Source: Inia geoffrensis (lineage: Eukaryota; Chordata; Mammalia; Artiodactyla; Iniidae). From it: a stretch of DNA of 64,000 bases. A program made the position numbers and the translations under genes. The notes under the pieces are model-generated. The model was not told the DNA's origin and searched no databases. It was given only the letters and a program-made list of their open reading frames with translations. The stretch is taken from NCBI GenBank assembly GCA_036417435.1, contig CM070901.1, positions 166,614,044 through 166,678,043 of the forward strand, written 5' to 3'. Below are positions 47,080 to 60,093 of this stretch, in pieces (position 1 is the stretch's first letter; each line of letters starts with the position of its first letter).

Positions 47080-50000
47080 AATAAGAAACAGAAAGGGAAA
47101 GACAGGAATGAAAAGGAGACACCTTATAGGAGCTAATACTTTAAGCAACTTAAGTGGCTTAATTGCAATTAAAATTTAATTCAGCACAAACAATTGGAGG
47201 CCCTCGGGCTGGTGGCTCAGTTCCAAGCTGCTTGGTATAAAATGAGTACAGCACAGCCACAGGACACTGGAGCTGGTCCTTAAAAATGACCTACTGTAAC
47301 TAGTTGACTCACTAAATGGAGAGAAAAAAATACGAAGTATGTAGACTTACACGTTGGGTTCCCTTTTAAAACTTTAAAGGTGTTGATTTTCAAGGCATAG
47401 AATTATTTCATACAAATCAAGAGAATGCTGGACACCAGATGGCAAATAAGCAAAAAAAGGTAACAACACAAATCTTTTGTTTCAGATCACTTTACTCCTA
47501 TTAATTATCCTAGACTAGATTTGCTATATTCTGACTAATACTGAAGTCACTAACTGAATGACTGAATTGTGAACATCAAACCACACACACCAAGATCCCA
47601 GTTACTAAGTATTTTGTCTGTGTGTCCCGTTCAACGAGTTAAAGGATTTTATTTATTGTGATTAAATGTGGTATACTGCTGATCTCTGTCTACTTTAATG
47701 TCAACTTGTGGAGCAATCATTTTAGAACAAAATAGCACCCATGAAAAGGTATCAAATTCAGCTTTTATAATGCTCAACAGATTTTATTCATAGTTTATAA
47801 ACAGAGTTTATACTGACAACAGGTTTAGAAAACCTTTCACTAACAATCCATTTTTCTATTTCAGCTCTTAGTGGCCTCAACAGGATTTTTCATCTCTGAA
47901 ATTATCTTGATGAACATAAAGACATGTGGCAGTGGCAGTGGCAGTGAAATTCTGTCTGTCTCTGTCTCATTCTCTGTCTCACATGCACACACACAGGGTA
48001 TGTATACATGTGATTCAAAATGCATTCATGAGACCCATATCTTGAATTGTAGGACCATTCTAACAAGGGCTTCACGTAGCCCAAGTCAACTTTACAAAGG
48101 GGAAGAACAGAGTCTGTACTTTCCTGACTGACCAGCAGGAGGAAATGATTTCTCTAAAAGGCTGGCCTGTTCCACTCCACTTAGTCTCTCTGTATGTGTT
48201 ATTCATGCTGCTGTGTACTGAAGATGTACCTGGAACTCAAACTGATCTCTCAACTTGCTGAAGACTATTTTCAGAAGGGTAGAGCCACAGAGACATGATA
48301 ATGAAAGCAAATTACTTGAAGAATCTATTTGGAAATCAGATTTTGTTCTGAGTTTATAACTCCTTTTAAGATATACAGAGCTATCAGTTTTATAGTTCTG
48401 CTGTAACATTTTAAACTATAACAAAATTGTTAAAGTTTAAACTATTATAATAATAATGCAAAACCTTATGCCATGATCATGGCAATTTACTTGTGGGTCT
48501 GACTCATACAATGTTACAAATGGTATGCTGACTTCTGAAGCAGAAGGAACTGGTGACACCACAAAGGATGAGACAGTTTCAATGTTTAAGGTGGGAATGG
48601 GAAAAATGAAAACAAATATTTCCCAGACTTTTAAAGTGGTCTTCTCCAATTTATCTATTTTCTCAGAGAATATCATGGAGGAGGAATTTTATTCACTGGT
48701 AATACAGCAGATATCACTGCTTTTACAATAAAAAGCTAATTTCTTAAAGTTATCATTTCCACTCTCATTTCCCAAAACTAGAAGGGTTTACCGTAACAAC
48801 TATATGGCCACTCTCAGCTATATCCAAGTCAATGTCTCAGTGTGTATATGTATGTGTGTCTGTCTCTCTCTCTTATTACTGTTCTCACGCTTCCTTCTTT
48901 CTCTTCCCCCAGCCTACCTCTCAGGCTTATCTGTGCTCTAATGATGCTGATCTCTGATTTAAGAACTTTTGAGCATAATGAAGATAACGGAAGTCTTCAA
49001 ATAAAGATCTTGATCACTGCCATGAACCTGTCAGCCACAAAGGCCCTGTAACACCAGTGCGATAAAAATAATAAATTCTATTCAATAATAGGTCTGAAAA
49101 TGGTCTCATAACAGTAGTAAAAAATACCCTGAACAGTGTTTAGCACGTAACAGACAATGAAGAAATGTTAGTTTATTTTTCCCTTCTTTCTTACTGAGAT
49201 TAAAAATGAGGTTAACTGACCTCCAAGAAGATGAGACAGCTTGCCCAGCAAAATCAGAGACAGGGCTCTCTCCACACAGAACCAGGTCTCTACCCCTAAC
49301 ACTTTCTGCTATGCCATGGTTGCTCCCCTTTTGATGACACATGATAACATCCTGAAATGTGTCCCATATTTTAATATTTTCATTTATATTTACCTGAAGC
49401 TTTTGTTCAAATGGCAGTTGATATAAACCTGAATTCCTAAAGCCTGGGACTTTTTTTTTTAATCTGAAAGTTCTGTAATACGACTGCAGCATAAACAAAA
49501 AATTAGGTTTCAAAATTACTCCCACAAAAGTATGAAGGCAGCACTCGCAGGAAGCAATGGGAGGTTGTTCCAAGCCTCACAGGGGCATATGAATACCAGC
49601 AGCATAGTCACTAACACCGACTGAGCTTCAAAGAGAACGTGTTACACAGTGCCAGAACTAGAAACTGGCTTGTTCTTATGGATGAAATGTCATTTAACAA
49701 TAATTTTTTCAGAGCAGAGAGTGGGCTTCTAAAAAGCTCTCAGTAGAGTTCTATTGCTCTCCGCCAGTTTGTTCTGGGATCAGTACATTTCACCAAGAAA
49801 TTAGGCAATTATCAGGAAAAGCAGGAAAATAAGCACTATAGGCACCAAATCTTTCTCCCCCACAGCTTTCTAAAAACAATCATATTTAAAGTTTTAAAGT
49901 TAAGAATATATTATGAAAGGTACTTTTTACTACAGCACGTTTTAGTCTTCTGTGACAACTTTATTTTATTTATACTGGTTTTTTTTTGAGCCAACGTTCA

Positions 50001-51998
50001 CTCTCTTGGGGTACCTTCTCTTTGAAATCTTACTTAAGACTATATATATAAGCATGTAAACTCATAGAAAAGGTCTGGAAGCATGGTAAAGACCAAACCT
50101 AAATGCAATTATCTCTGTGAAGGGGAACCTGATGACCAAGGTTAGGGATGAAGGGGACTCATTATCATGTACTACTTGTATACTTTTAATTGACCTTAAG
50201 AAGGATTTTTTAATATGTACTGTAGACCTAAGACTTTTAAAGAAAGCTAAAGAATACAGGCTATAGTATTAAGTGCTCTCTGTAGATTTTACACAAAGCT
50301 CTAGGAAATAAACACACGTCTTCTTTGAGTAGCAAATTTTCTAATTAGGAGGCCCTGAATCTTTCATCCTACTTCCCATGTGTCACTTTTTACATGTAGG
50401 GCACATTACTCCTAAACATATACAAATCCCCAAATATCAATCAACTTCCAAGAATAATGCCATCAAACCTTTGTAAACGAAAAGTGAAACAGATGACTTA
50501 GAAACAGCCGTTATAAGTTCACTTCCTTTTCTGAACCAGATTCCCATCGTTTATGGTTCTATTACTGGTGTGCACCACAATCAAGCACTGTATTGAGCTG
50601 TTCAAAGAAGGCTTTTTCAAAGCATGTTAGTCAACTCACTTGCTCCAAGCCAAAAATGGAGTAGGAGAAATCCATGTATTTTAAGACACTAAGGGTGTGT
50701 GCTTGGCAGCACGGTCTATTTTTAGGAGTTATATTGGGAAACTCCCTTTGCGAATGCATGTAGGAAAAAAACAGTAATAGAAGGGTAACTATATAAATTA
50801 TTTCATTCTTACAATAGCTCTGTCCAATATGAGCTAGGTATGTCTTCAAATGAGCCTGTAGTTCTTACAATTCCCAAAGGCTTATTTCTACATTCATATA
50901 TATAACCAAAGGGGTTCCTAGAAGACTTTATGGCTTATTTTCAATAAATAGATTTTAAGTCTGCAAAATCTCAATTAAGTGAAGTAAAAAATAAATTTTA
51001 AGGAAATGACAGGGGTCCCAGAGAATGCTAACCTAGAACAGGGAATGGGATTACAGCTGTCAGGTAATTCTCACATTGTGATGCCCAGAAGGAGAATGTT
51101 CATGAATTCTGCTCCCCATCCAGTGATAGCCTGTCATTATTTTTTCTTGGACACTGTACATGTCTAATATGCTTAAAAAATAAGTAGCAAAGCATTTTTT
51201 GCTTTGTGGCATTTGTGTCAAGAGGAATACATTTCCACTGCCAAATCCCAGATTTTCTATTGGTAAAAATGTTCTCAACCCTTGGTTTAAATCTTTTTTT
51301 TTTTTTTTTTTTTTTTTTTAAGTATGAATGTTCTTCGCCTCAGACCTGTTTGCTAAGGGAGAATAGAAGTTACTAAGTAAAAAAAGCTTACTGCTCTCAG
51401 GGCTCTTCTCAGCCCTCTCTACTTTGGTCTGTAGAGAGAAAGTCAGAAACAACCCTTCACCTAGCAAGAACAATCACAGGGCCATAGATAACTGCTCTTA
51501 TTCTATAATTGTATTTAACCAAATATGGTTAAAATCATATTATAGAAAACTCCTATTATGCTTTGAAAAGTAGATGAAATGAAAAAGACCACAGCAGTAA
51601 TCAGCCTCCAAAGATCCCACTCTTGGTTTTAAAGATCCAGATTGTATAGGCCATGTGTCTACGAGCACATTTGAGAAGTCGTCTGCTTAGAAAGTTCTGC
51701 ATAGTTACATGTTTATCTGTAAAGTCAAAGATTTCACTGCTTCTACCCTAAAACAGCTCCTGGTGCTGCTCTTGATATTATAAGGTAAACATACAATAAG
51801 TTCCTAAAAAGACTGAGAGGCCACAAGCAATATACTTACATTGTGAATTATCCATAATACTTACACAAGTTAAATGTGCCCATAAATCAGCTGAACTTTA
51901 ATACATTTCTTTATAGAACATATGCAAGCAAAGTGAGGGATGAGGAGAGGATCAAACTGAAAACATCAAGTTGATCCCCAACTACAACCAAATCTTAC
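47080..51998. other. Unassigned intron 2 stretch
   Basis: Mostly single-copy-looking AT-rich DNA is seen here. It contains a CTGTCT/CACA simple-repeat patch (47930-48000), a TG/TC-rich patch (48838-48875) and MIR pieces (49060-49330). The 155-codon minus-strand frame at 49106-49573 overlaps the MIR pieces and has no recognisable domain. Confidence 0.5.
49060..49330. repeat. Two MIR fossils, opposite orientations
   Basis: A plus-strand MIR tail ('gaacagtgtttagcacgtaac', about 49060-49190) meets an antisense MIR core ('gaggttaactgacctccaagaagatgagacagcttgccc', about 49195-49330). Confidence 0.6.
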
Positions 51999-52108
51999 CT
52001 TTTCAGGTCAACAGTTGTGACACTAAACACAACTCCTTTGAGCCAAAGAATCATGAAGAGCCTCTGGGAAAAGGGGCAGTTTCCTATGCTTTCACCATCA
52101 CTGCCAGC
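51999..52108 (-). CDS. CLIC4: CLIC4 exon 2, active-site cysteine
   Basis: This 110-bp exon encodes residues 25-60 plus two bases of Arg61. It follows 'ctgtttccag' and ends AAAAG|GTAAGA. It opens [18 protein letters not shown], which places the redox-active cysteine at position 35 in a glutaredoxin-like C-P-F-S motif. The following hydrophobic segment, about residues 37-57 ([15 protein letters not shown] in its core), is the putative membrane-spanning segment of CLIC proteins. The exon joins in phase 2 to exon 3. Upstream exon 1, normally encoding the first 24 residues, is not in the window. Confidence 0.98.
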
Positions 52109-52257
52109 CTGGAAACAGAAATAAACATTAAAAAACAAGGTCAAAGTTATGATACACAAAACAATAGACCTTTTCCTGAATTTTAGTCAAAGGTACTAGG
52201 AGACAGGAAAAGTTGCATTGTGGAAGGAAGAAATTCAGGTCTTTCATTTGCCTCTTT

Positions 52258-52382
52258 CTCTTTTTTTTGTTTTGGCCACACTGCGCGGCTTGCAGGATCT
52301 TAGTTCCCTGACCAGGGATTGAACCCAGGCCCTTGGGAGTGAAAGCGCAGAGTCCTAACCACTGGACCACCAGGGAATTCTC
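52258..52382 (-). mobile_element. Older tRNA-derived SINE, reverse orientation
   Basis: The reverse complement begins 'gagaattccctggtggtcc', carries 'ggttcaatccctggtcaggg', and is flanked by 'gcctcttt' (52250-52257 and 52383-52390). Confidence 0.88.
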
Positions 52383-52404
52383 GCCTCTTTTTCTTAAAAA
52401 TGGC

Positions 52405-52622
52405 CAGTCTAATATAGCGCTGTCCAAGAGAGCTGTCTGCAATGATAGAAATTATCTGAATTATCACTGTTCAATACAGTAGTTATTTGTGATATATGGC
52501 TAATGAGCACTTAAAATGTGGCTAGTTCAAATGAACTGAATTTTATTTACTTTTAACTAATTTATATTTAAACAGCCACACGTGGCTAATGGCTACCTTA
52601 TTGGACAGCACAGGTCCAATCA
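52405..52622 (+). mobile_element. MER5A hAT DNA transposon fossil
   Basis: Both ends are recognisable: 'agcgctgtccaagagag' at the start and 'ggctaccttattggacagcacag' at the end. 'gagcacttaaaatgtggctag' lies in the middle. It is more complete than the copy at 27440-27622. Confidence 0.92.
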
Positions 52623-52807
52623 ATCCCTAGGGGGTACATATATCCTTGCATCAGGGCAAAGACTATCATAGGTTTTATGAAACCTAAGTCATTTCTTGTT
52701 CTATGAAACAGTATTCTTTACAGGGCAACATAAAAAGGGAAACGTGTGCCTCTCTCCAAAGGGTAAAATAACTGCCAACCTCCCCCACATTAAACAAAAT
52801 TATTCAT

Positions 52808-52992
52808 GGGACTTCCTTGGTGGTCCAGTGGTTAAGACTCCACACTCCCAAGGCAGGGGGCCTGGCTTCTATCCCTGGTCAGGGAACTAGATCCCGTACG
52901 CTGCACTAAGAGCCCGCATGCCGCAACTAAAAGATCCCGCATGTCACAACTAAGACACAGCACAGCCAAACAAATAAATAAATAATTTTTTA
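52808..52992 (+). mobile_element. Older tRNA-derived SINE
   Basis: It opens 'gggacttccttggtggtcc' and ends 'cacagccaaacaaataaata'. The 12-bp duplication 'aaaattattcat' lies at 52796-52807 and 52993-53004. Confidence 0.92.
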
Positions 52993-53512
52993 AAAATTAT
53001 TCATTATAAAAATCCCATGTCTTGTTTACACATTCCTTCAGGGAACAAGAAAGTAACAAAAGATATCTTTATAGTAAGTTATTTGTAATCCTACTTAATA
53101 AATGAAGCAGCTGACTTCCCTGAGCTCTACAATAACACAAATTTCCTAAAAATCAGAGTGGGACAAATCTTGAATTCCATCAAGTATGCCCCCAAGTTTA
53201 AAAAGGAGGGAGGGGGGAGCAGGAAATGAAAGAGTGAGCAAGCAGGCTGGAAGAGAACATTCTGACACTCACTAGCAGCCAACACAGCCCTCTTCACCAT
53301 AAAGTCTATGAATAGAGCCAGAAACTAACTTTCAACAAGTCATTCAAAGATGCTGGTAGAAGTACTATTTATTATCCTGAAGTAAGTCTCAAAAACTTCA
53401 GAAGTCATTTCAGTAAAATGATACATTAGTAAAATCATTAATTCCTAAACTAGTGGGGAAATGGAGGGCAGTTAAAAAAAATAAAAGCAGTTACCTGATT
53501 AAATATAATACA

Positions 53513-53826
53513 GGGGACTCCCCTGGTGGCGCAGAGGTTGGGAATCCGCCTGCCAATGCAGGGGACACAGGTTCGAGCCCTGGTCCGGGAAGATCCCATA
53601 TGCCGAGGAGCAACTAAGCCCGTGCACCACAACTACTGAGCCCGCGTGCCACAACTACTGAAGCCCACGTGCCCTAGAGCCCCTACTCCACAACAAGAGA
53701 AGCCACCAAAATGAGAAGGCTGCACGCTGCACCGAAGAGTAATCCCTGCTCGCCACAACTAGAGAAAGCCCATGTAAGCAACAAAGACCCAAGGCAGCCA
53801 TAAATAAATAAATAAATAAATAAATA
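53513..53826 (+). mobile_element. CHR SINE, long form
   Basis: It is a complete long-form CHR SINE ending in a (AAAT)n tail at 53799-53826. No clear target duplication is seen. Confidence 0.9.
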
Positions 53827-54299
53827 ACTTTGCATGTGCACTCTTCAGGATAAATCTGGAAAACGCCTTTGTATTAACTGCTCTCCTAAAACTCATGACA
53901 ATTCAGACAAGAAGTACTGCCATGAGTAAGTTTTTCCAAAGTCATAACAGCACTAGAAAATTGGCAGCTACTAGCCAGATGATGTTTTCATAAAGTAGAG
54001 TGAAACTGTGGAAAAACTCGGATGTCCAGTAGTCATAAATCAAAAACTCCCTCCTTTAATCCAAGTTGTACTAATAAAATTCCATTTCAACAAAGTTAAA
54101 GAATCAAAATCACTCTCTTCAGTATGAATTACAATAAATACAACCTATTGGTACAACTGACTGAGGAGGTGAGGAGGATATTATGGTATAATGGAAAGCA
54201 TACTACACTGGGAATCAGGGTATCTTATTCTGCATCCAGTTTTTATTAATGTTAAAAATGAACACATAGCATCTAAAAAAAGTATGCTTTTTTTTTTTT

Positions 54300-56140
54300 A
54301 CTGCTTCTAACAGTAACATATACACTCATTAAAAATATTTTTTATTAAATGAAATTTTTAAAATTCTATACTGCTTTAAAATTTTCAAAAATTTCACACA
54401 CGATTTCACATAATCCCAAAATAACCCTTTTTTACTCCTACCCCTCTATTGCCCCTTCCCCCCCGCAACTAGTAACCACTAGTTCGTGCTCTATATCTGT
54501 GAGTCTGCTTCTTCTGTTTTATTCACTAGTTTGTTGCATTTTTTAGATTCCACATATAAGTGATATCATACAGTATTTGTCTTTCTCTGTCTGACTTATT
54601 TCACTTAGTGTAATGCCCTCCAAGTCCATCCATGTTGCTGCAAATGGCAAAAATTTCATTCTTTTTTATGGCTCAGTAGTATTCCATTGTATACATACCC
54701 ACATCTTCTTTATCCATTCATCTGTTGATGGGCACTTAGGTTATTTCCATACCATCACAATTGTGAATAATGCTGCTATGAACATTCAGGTGCATGTATC
54801 TTTTTGAATTAGTGTTTTCATTTTTTTCAGATATACATCCAGGAGTGGGACTCCTGGGTCATATAGCAGTCCAATTTTTAGGTTTTGGGGAAACCTCCAT
54901 ACTGCTTTCCACAGTGACTGCACCAATTTACATTCCCACCAAGGGTTCCCTTTTCTCCACATCCTTGCCAACATCTGCAATTTGCATTCTTTTTGATGAT
55001 CACCATTCTGACCGGTGTAAGGTGATATCTCATTGTGGTTTTCATTTGCATTTTCCTGATTATTAGTGATGTTGAGCATCTTTTCATGTGCCTGTTGGCC
55101 ATCTGCATTTCCTCTTTGGAAAAATGTCTATTCAGTTCTTCAGCCCATTTTTTAATCTGATTGTTTTTTTTAATGTTGAGTTGTATGAGCTGGTTATATA
55201 TTTTGTATATTAATGGATATTAACCCCTATCAGTCATATCATTTGCAAATATCTTCTTCCATTCAATAGGTTGTGTTTTCATTTTGTCATTGGTTTCCTT
55301 CACTGCGCAAAAGCTTTTAAGTTTCATTAGGTCCCGTTTGTTTATTTTGCTTTTGTTTCCTCTGCTTTAGTAGACAGATCCAAACAAATATTGCTGCAAT
55401 TTATGTCAAAGAGTGTTCTATGTGACTTTTAAGTTAATCTACATCAAAGGAAGCCATTTTATAAATTTAGACAGCTAATTTAGATAGAATTCATGCTAAA
55501 GGTAAAACTTTAAAACCTCACTTATCTATGTTTTCCTCTAGGAGTTTTATAGTATCTGGTCTTACATTTAGGTTTTTAATCAATTTGAGTTTATTTTTGT
55601 GTATGGTATTAGAGAATATTCTAATTTCATTCTTTTACATGTGGCTCCAGTTTTCCCAGCACTATTTATTGAAGAGACTGTCTTTTCTCCATCGTATATT
55701 CTTGTCTCCTTTGTCGTAGATTAATTGACCATAGGTGCATGGGTTTATTTCTGGGATTTTTATCCTGTTCCATTGAACTATAAGTTTGTCTTTGTGCCAA
55801 TACCATACGGCTTTGATTATTATAGCTTTGTAGTATAGTCTGAGGTCAGGGAGCATGATTTCTCCCCCTCTGTTCTTCTCTCCAAGATTGTTTTGGCTAC
55901 TTGGGGTCTTTTGTGTTTTCATACAATATTTTTAATTATTTGTTCTAGTTCTGTGGAAAATGCCATTGGTATTTTGATAGGGATTGTGCTGATCTGTAGA
56001 ATGCCTTGGGTGTTATGGTCATTTTAACAATATTAATTCTTCGCGTCCAAGAACATGGTATATCTTTCCATCTGTTTCTGTTGTCTTCAATGTCTTTCAT
56101 CAGTGTTTTATAGTTGTCTGAGTATAGGTCTTTTACCTCT
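54300..56140 (-). mobile_element. L1 3' half, same strand as CLIC4
   Basis: On the minus strand this is an L1 from the reverse transcriptase region (about 56100) to the 3' end (about 54310). It is interrupted between 55421 and about 55523 by about 100 bp of non-L1 DNA, most of which is an inverted near-copy of 60094-60178. Confidence 0.85.
55421..55505 (+). repeat. Inverted copy of intron-1 segment in L1
   Basis: The 85 bp match the reverse complement of 60094-60178 at 76 of 85 positions by my count. L1 sequence resumes on both sides ('gagtgttcta' left, 'ctatgttttcctctagg' right), so this is an insertion into the L1. Confidence 0.85.
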
Positions 56141-56299
56141 ATTATTTTTAAAATAAAAACTGAAACACTACAGAAAGTCAGAGCTCCCCTACCCTTGAAC
56201 CATTCATTATTCTTCTAGATTTTTATTTTCTATGTACACACTACTTTTTTCTTTTAAATGTGTGATCACACTATACAGCTTTTTAAAATATTTTATTCC

Positions 56300-57180
56300 C
56301 AAACTAATATAATCAACCCTCTGGAGGCTGTAATGCCCCCACCAGGATGGTATCAGAGAAGGCCAAAGAGGGAGCCAGGCTTTAAACCCTGCCAGCCAGT
56401 AATGAAAAACCCCCCTTTTTCTTGGTTGGAAGAGAGGGAAGCAGAGGGGTGTCAGAGGAGGAGGCCTAGTAGAGTAGTCAGGACTTTTAACATCAACCAG
56501 CTGTAATGAGGCCACCTTGACTGGGGTGTCAGTGGAGACCACATGGGGAGCTGGAACCCTCACCCCTGCCCAACAATAATGAGGAGCCTCCCCACCTTGG
56601 GTATCAATGGAGGCCGAGCGGGGCACCTCGACTTCTATCTCCACTTGGATGTCTATGTCCATCTGGCTTCTCCTTCCCACTGCCGCTCTTCTCTCCCACC
56701 CCCCTCCAGAGCAATGTCAGAGAAGTCTTATTTGAGTGTCAGAGAAGTTTAAAAAGAGGGTTTAAACAAGATCCAGAGTTTCACAACATAATAAGAAAAT
56801 GTTCAGGTTTCAACTGAAAATCCCTTGTCATACCAAGAACCATATCAAACGGAATGAAAAAAAGCAATCAAAAGATGTCAACATCAAGATGACATAAATG
56901 TTAGAATTAGCTGACAAAGATTTTAAAGCAGCCATGATAAAAATGCTTCAATGAGCAATTATGAACAGCTTAAAATAAACATAAAAATAGCCTCAGCAAG
57001 GAAATTCAAGATGCAAAGAAGAACCAGAAACTTAAGAACTGAAAAATACAATAATTGAAATAAAAGGCTCAGAGGATGGGCTCAACAGCCAATGGAGAGG
57101 ACAGAGGAAAGAACTGGTGAACTGAAAAACAGAATAATAAAAATTACCCAATCTGAACAACAGAAAGAAGATAGAAAATT
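56300..57180 (+). mobile_element. Old L1 5' UTR and ORF1 fragment
   Basis: A GC-rich stretch with repeated phrases ('ggtgtcag', 'aatgaggccaccttgac', 'aatgaggagcctcc') looks like an old L1 5' UTR. Then come ORF1-like frames ('ttagctgacaaagattttaaagcagccatgat'). The 157-codon minus-strand frame across it is an artefact. Confidence 0.65.
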
Positions 57181-57399
57181 TAATACTTCTTATATATTTC
57201 CATATTTTAATGTCATCTAATGGTCATATTTGAAAGCTTCACTGTATGCTATTGACCCAACAATTTCATGTCTAGAAATTTATTCTATAGAAACACTTAT
57301 ACAGATGTCCAAGGATACAAGAGGAAGGAAAAATAAAGTATTGTTTATAATAGGAAAACACTGGGGATCTCCCACTGCCCATCAGTAAAGGATTTGTTA

Positions 57400-57740
57400 A
57401 ATGATATCACACCACCAGAGGGTGGAAGTCAGGGCTAACCCATTCGGCCTTCGCTGGCATTGGTGGAAAACAGGACCCTAGGTTTTTCCTGTGGTGTTTG
57501 GGATAGAGCAGCTATTGTCTGAAAGTTTTCTGTCCTGCTTAGGCTGCCCCTTTTCCTGGTTTTTTGGCTACAGAGAGCAGCCTTTTGTCAGAGTTTTTGT
57601 TGTTGTTGTTTCTGTCTACAATTGTTGGGAGTTTCCAGGTTGCTGGGTTCTATAGTGCCAAGTCTGGGATGTATGAAGCAAAAACGCAGGAAACTCACAA
57701 CCACCATCCAATCCATCTTCCCAGAAGTGGAGGTTTCTCA
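57400..57740. other. Unassigned repeat-like block
   Basis: The stretch ('ggtggaagtcagggctaacc', 'ttgttgggagtttccagg') sits between L1 pieces and is probably L1 3' UTR or spacer. I cannot name it. Confidence 0.35.
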
Positions 57741-57764
57741 GATATATTAAATTTAAAAAGCAAA

Positions 57765-58235
57765 ATTAATACAATGGATTATTACTAAGCCATAAAAAAG
57801 AATGAAATAATGCCATTTGCAGCAACATGGACAGACCTAGAGATTATCATGATAAGCAAAATAAGTCAGAAAGAGAAAGACAAATAACATATGATATCGC
57901 TTATATGTAAAATCTGAAACACAACACAAATGAACATATCTGTGAAACAGAAACAGGCTCACATAGAGAACAGACTTCCCATTGCCAAGGAGGGGTGGTG
58001 GGGAGGGAAGGAGTGGGAGTTTGGAATTAGCAGATGCAAACTGTTACATATAGGATGGATAAACAACAAGGTCCTACTATACAGCACAGGGAACTATATT
58101 CAATATCCTGTGATAAACCATAATGGAAAAGAACATGAAAAAGAATATATACATGTATAACAATCATTTTGCTGTACAGCAGAAATTAACATAACATTGC
58201 AAATCAACTATATTTCTATAAAATTTACAAAGATT
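57765..58235 (+). mobile_element. L1 3' end
   Basis: 'atacaatggattattactaagcc' through 'ttttgctgtacagcagaaatt' and 'cattgcaaatcaactatattt' is the ORF2 end and 3' UTR of a 5'-truncated L1. Confidence 0.88.
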
Positions 58236-58244
58236 AAAAAATAA

Positions 58245-58660
58245 AAAATATATGAAAGGTGATAAAAATGGAATACTATTTGATAATAAAAAGCAATACA
58301 TTACTGATACATGTTATAATTTGTATGAACTTTGAAAAATTATGCTAAATAAAAGGAACCAGTCACAAAAGCCCACATATTATGATTCCATTTATACGAA
58401 ATGTCCAAAATAGGCAAATCCACAGAGACATAAAGTAGATTAGCAGTTGCCTAGGGCTGGTAGAGGGGAGGAAAGAAAGGGGAGTTGGGAATGACTGCTA
58501 ATGGGTAAAAGGTTTCTTTGTGGAGTGATAAAAATGTTCTAAAATTAGACTGTGGTGATGGTTGCATAACTTTGTGAATATACCAAAAAAACACTGAATT
58601 GTACACTTTAAATGGCTGAACTGAATAATATCTGGATTATATCTCAGTAAAGCTGTTTTT
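58245..58660 (+). mobile_element. Older L1 3' end
   Basis: 'tatgattccatttatacgaaatgtcc', 'gttgcctagggctggtag' and 'gaattgtacactttaaatggc' follow the 3' end layout of old mammalian L1 subfamilies. Confidence 0.8.
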
Positions 58661-58687
58661 AGAATACATAGACTCAGGACTTCCCTG

Positions 58688-59044
58688 GTGGCACAGAATC
58701 TGCCCACCAACGCAGGGGACGCGGGTTCAAGCCCTGGTCCAGAAAGATCCCACATGCCGCGCAGCAACTAAGCCCGTGCATCGCGACTACTGAGCCTGTG
58801 CTCTAGAGACCGTGAGCCACAACTACTGAGCCCACGTGCCACAACTAATGAGACCTCATGCCACAACTACTGAAGTCCGTGCGTCAGCCTGTGCTCTGCA
58901 ACAAGAAGCCCACACACTGCAACGAAGAGCAGCCTCCGCTCGCCGTAACTAGAGAAAGCCCGCACAGCAACCAAGACCCAACGCAGCCAAAAATAAATAA
59001 ATATGTATATATAAATTTTTTTAATCTTATAAAAAAATAAATAA
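58688..59044 (+). mobile_element. CHR SINE, long form
   Basis: It lacks part of the usual A-box block ('ggcacagaatctgcccacc') and ends 'aaaaataaataaata'. A 15-bp duplication with one mismatch, 'aatacatagactcag' and 'aatacatagacacag', lies at 58673-58687 and 59045-59059. Confidence 0.9.
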
Positions 59045-59554
59045 AATACATAGACACAGATTACAAGTATAAATATCACATACTGGACAAAATTTTAATT
59101 TGCAATACATAGTTTTTAAACTATAACTTCATATTACAGAAAACATACATGTCTATATTTCTTAAAAATTAGAAAATCCAAATAATCAAAGCAAAAACAT
59201 GAACAATACCACTGACAGAAATAACCACCAATTCCAGACAAATAATGAATCTTAGCATTCATTCAGGTTTTGTTCTTACAAAAGGGGTAGTTCTGTTTAA
59301 TTTGCTATCTAGGGTTCTTCTCATACACTCACTCTTCCGCACCCTTCCCCTGCCCCACCTCTGTTGTAATTGAATTGCCTAATACCAGTATTTATTCAGA
59401 AACTACTGGATTAACTCCTACATTGCAGAACAGGGGTCAGTGGTAGGTGCCATAAATATTTTAATGTTTTACTAATTCAAGGTTAAGGAACTGCTCACTT
59501 AGAAAACCCAGTTTAATCAGTTTTCAGAATAGTCAGATTTTAAAACACCCTAGA

Positions 59555-59866
59555 GGGGCTTTTCTGGTGGCGCAGTGGTTAAGAGTCCACCTGCCAATGC
59601 AGGGAACATGGGTTCGAGCCCTGGTCCCAGAAGATCCCACATGCCATGGAGCAACTAAGCCTGTGCCCCATAACTACTGAGCCTGCACTCTAGAGCCCGC
59701 GAGCCACAACTACTGAAGCCCACGTGCCTAGAGCCCATACTCCGCAACAAGAGAAGCCACCGCAATGAGAAGCCCACGTACCGCAACCAGAGAAAGCCCA
59801 AGTGCAGCAACGAAGACCCAACACAGCCAAAAATAAATAACTAAATTAAAAAAAAAAAAAAAAAAC
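59555..59866 (+). mobile_element. CHR SINE, long form
   Basis: A complete copy begins 'ggggcttttctggtggcg' and has an A tail at 59849-59865. The duplication 'caccctaga' lies at 59546-59554 and 59867-59875. Confidence 0.92.
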
Positions 59867-60093
59867 CACCCTAGAAAGAGAGCTTTAACTTGGTCCTCTT
59901 TATTTCTTTGTGTTTAAGGGACTGGGGGTGAGGGATGACTATGACTAGGGAAGAGAAACAGAAGCTGGGACCTGAAGGTAAGAATGGGCTCCTGACCATT
60001 AACTTATCAATATTTTCCTTGACATATTTTCAAGGGAATGTATGAGAACAGTGTGTAGCTGAAAGAATGAACTTTAAAACTGTAAGAGCTCAC

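Larger units (their letters stand above)
34720..51998 (-). other. CLIC4: CLIC4 intron 2
   Basis: This 17.3-kb intron starts GTAAGA at 51998 and ends 'ctaacag' at 34720. It hosts the full-length L1 at 39300-47063, an hAT fossil, MIRs and one older SINE. The spans 36180-37440, 37580-38330, 38510-39222 and 47080-51998 are otherwise unassigned AT-rich sequence. A lone 26-base T run at 51294-51319 has no SINE attached and no obvious duplication. Confidence 0.9.

Noticed and set aside
49106..49573. 155-codon minus-strand frame in intron 2
   Set aside because: It overlaps MIR fossils, has no recognised domain, and shows no splice context linking it to CLIC4.
51294..51319. Lone T26 run as a second tail-only insertion
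   Set aside because: Unlike 22764-22799 it shows no flanking direct repeat, so it may simply be a homopolymer expansion.
56207..56680. 157-codon minus-strand frame
   Set aside because: It lies antisense to an old L1 5' UTR with repeated phrases and shows no domain.
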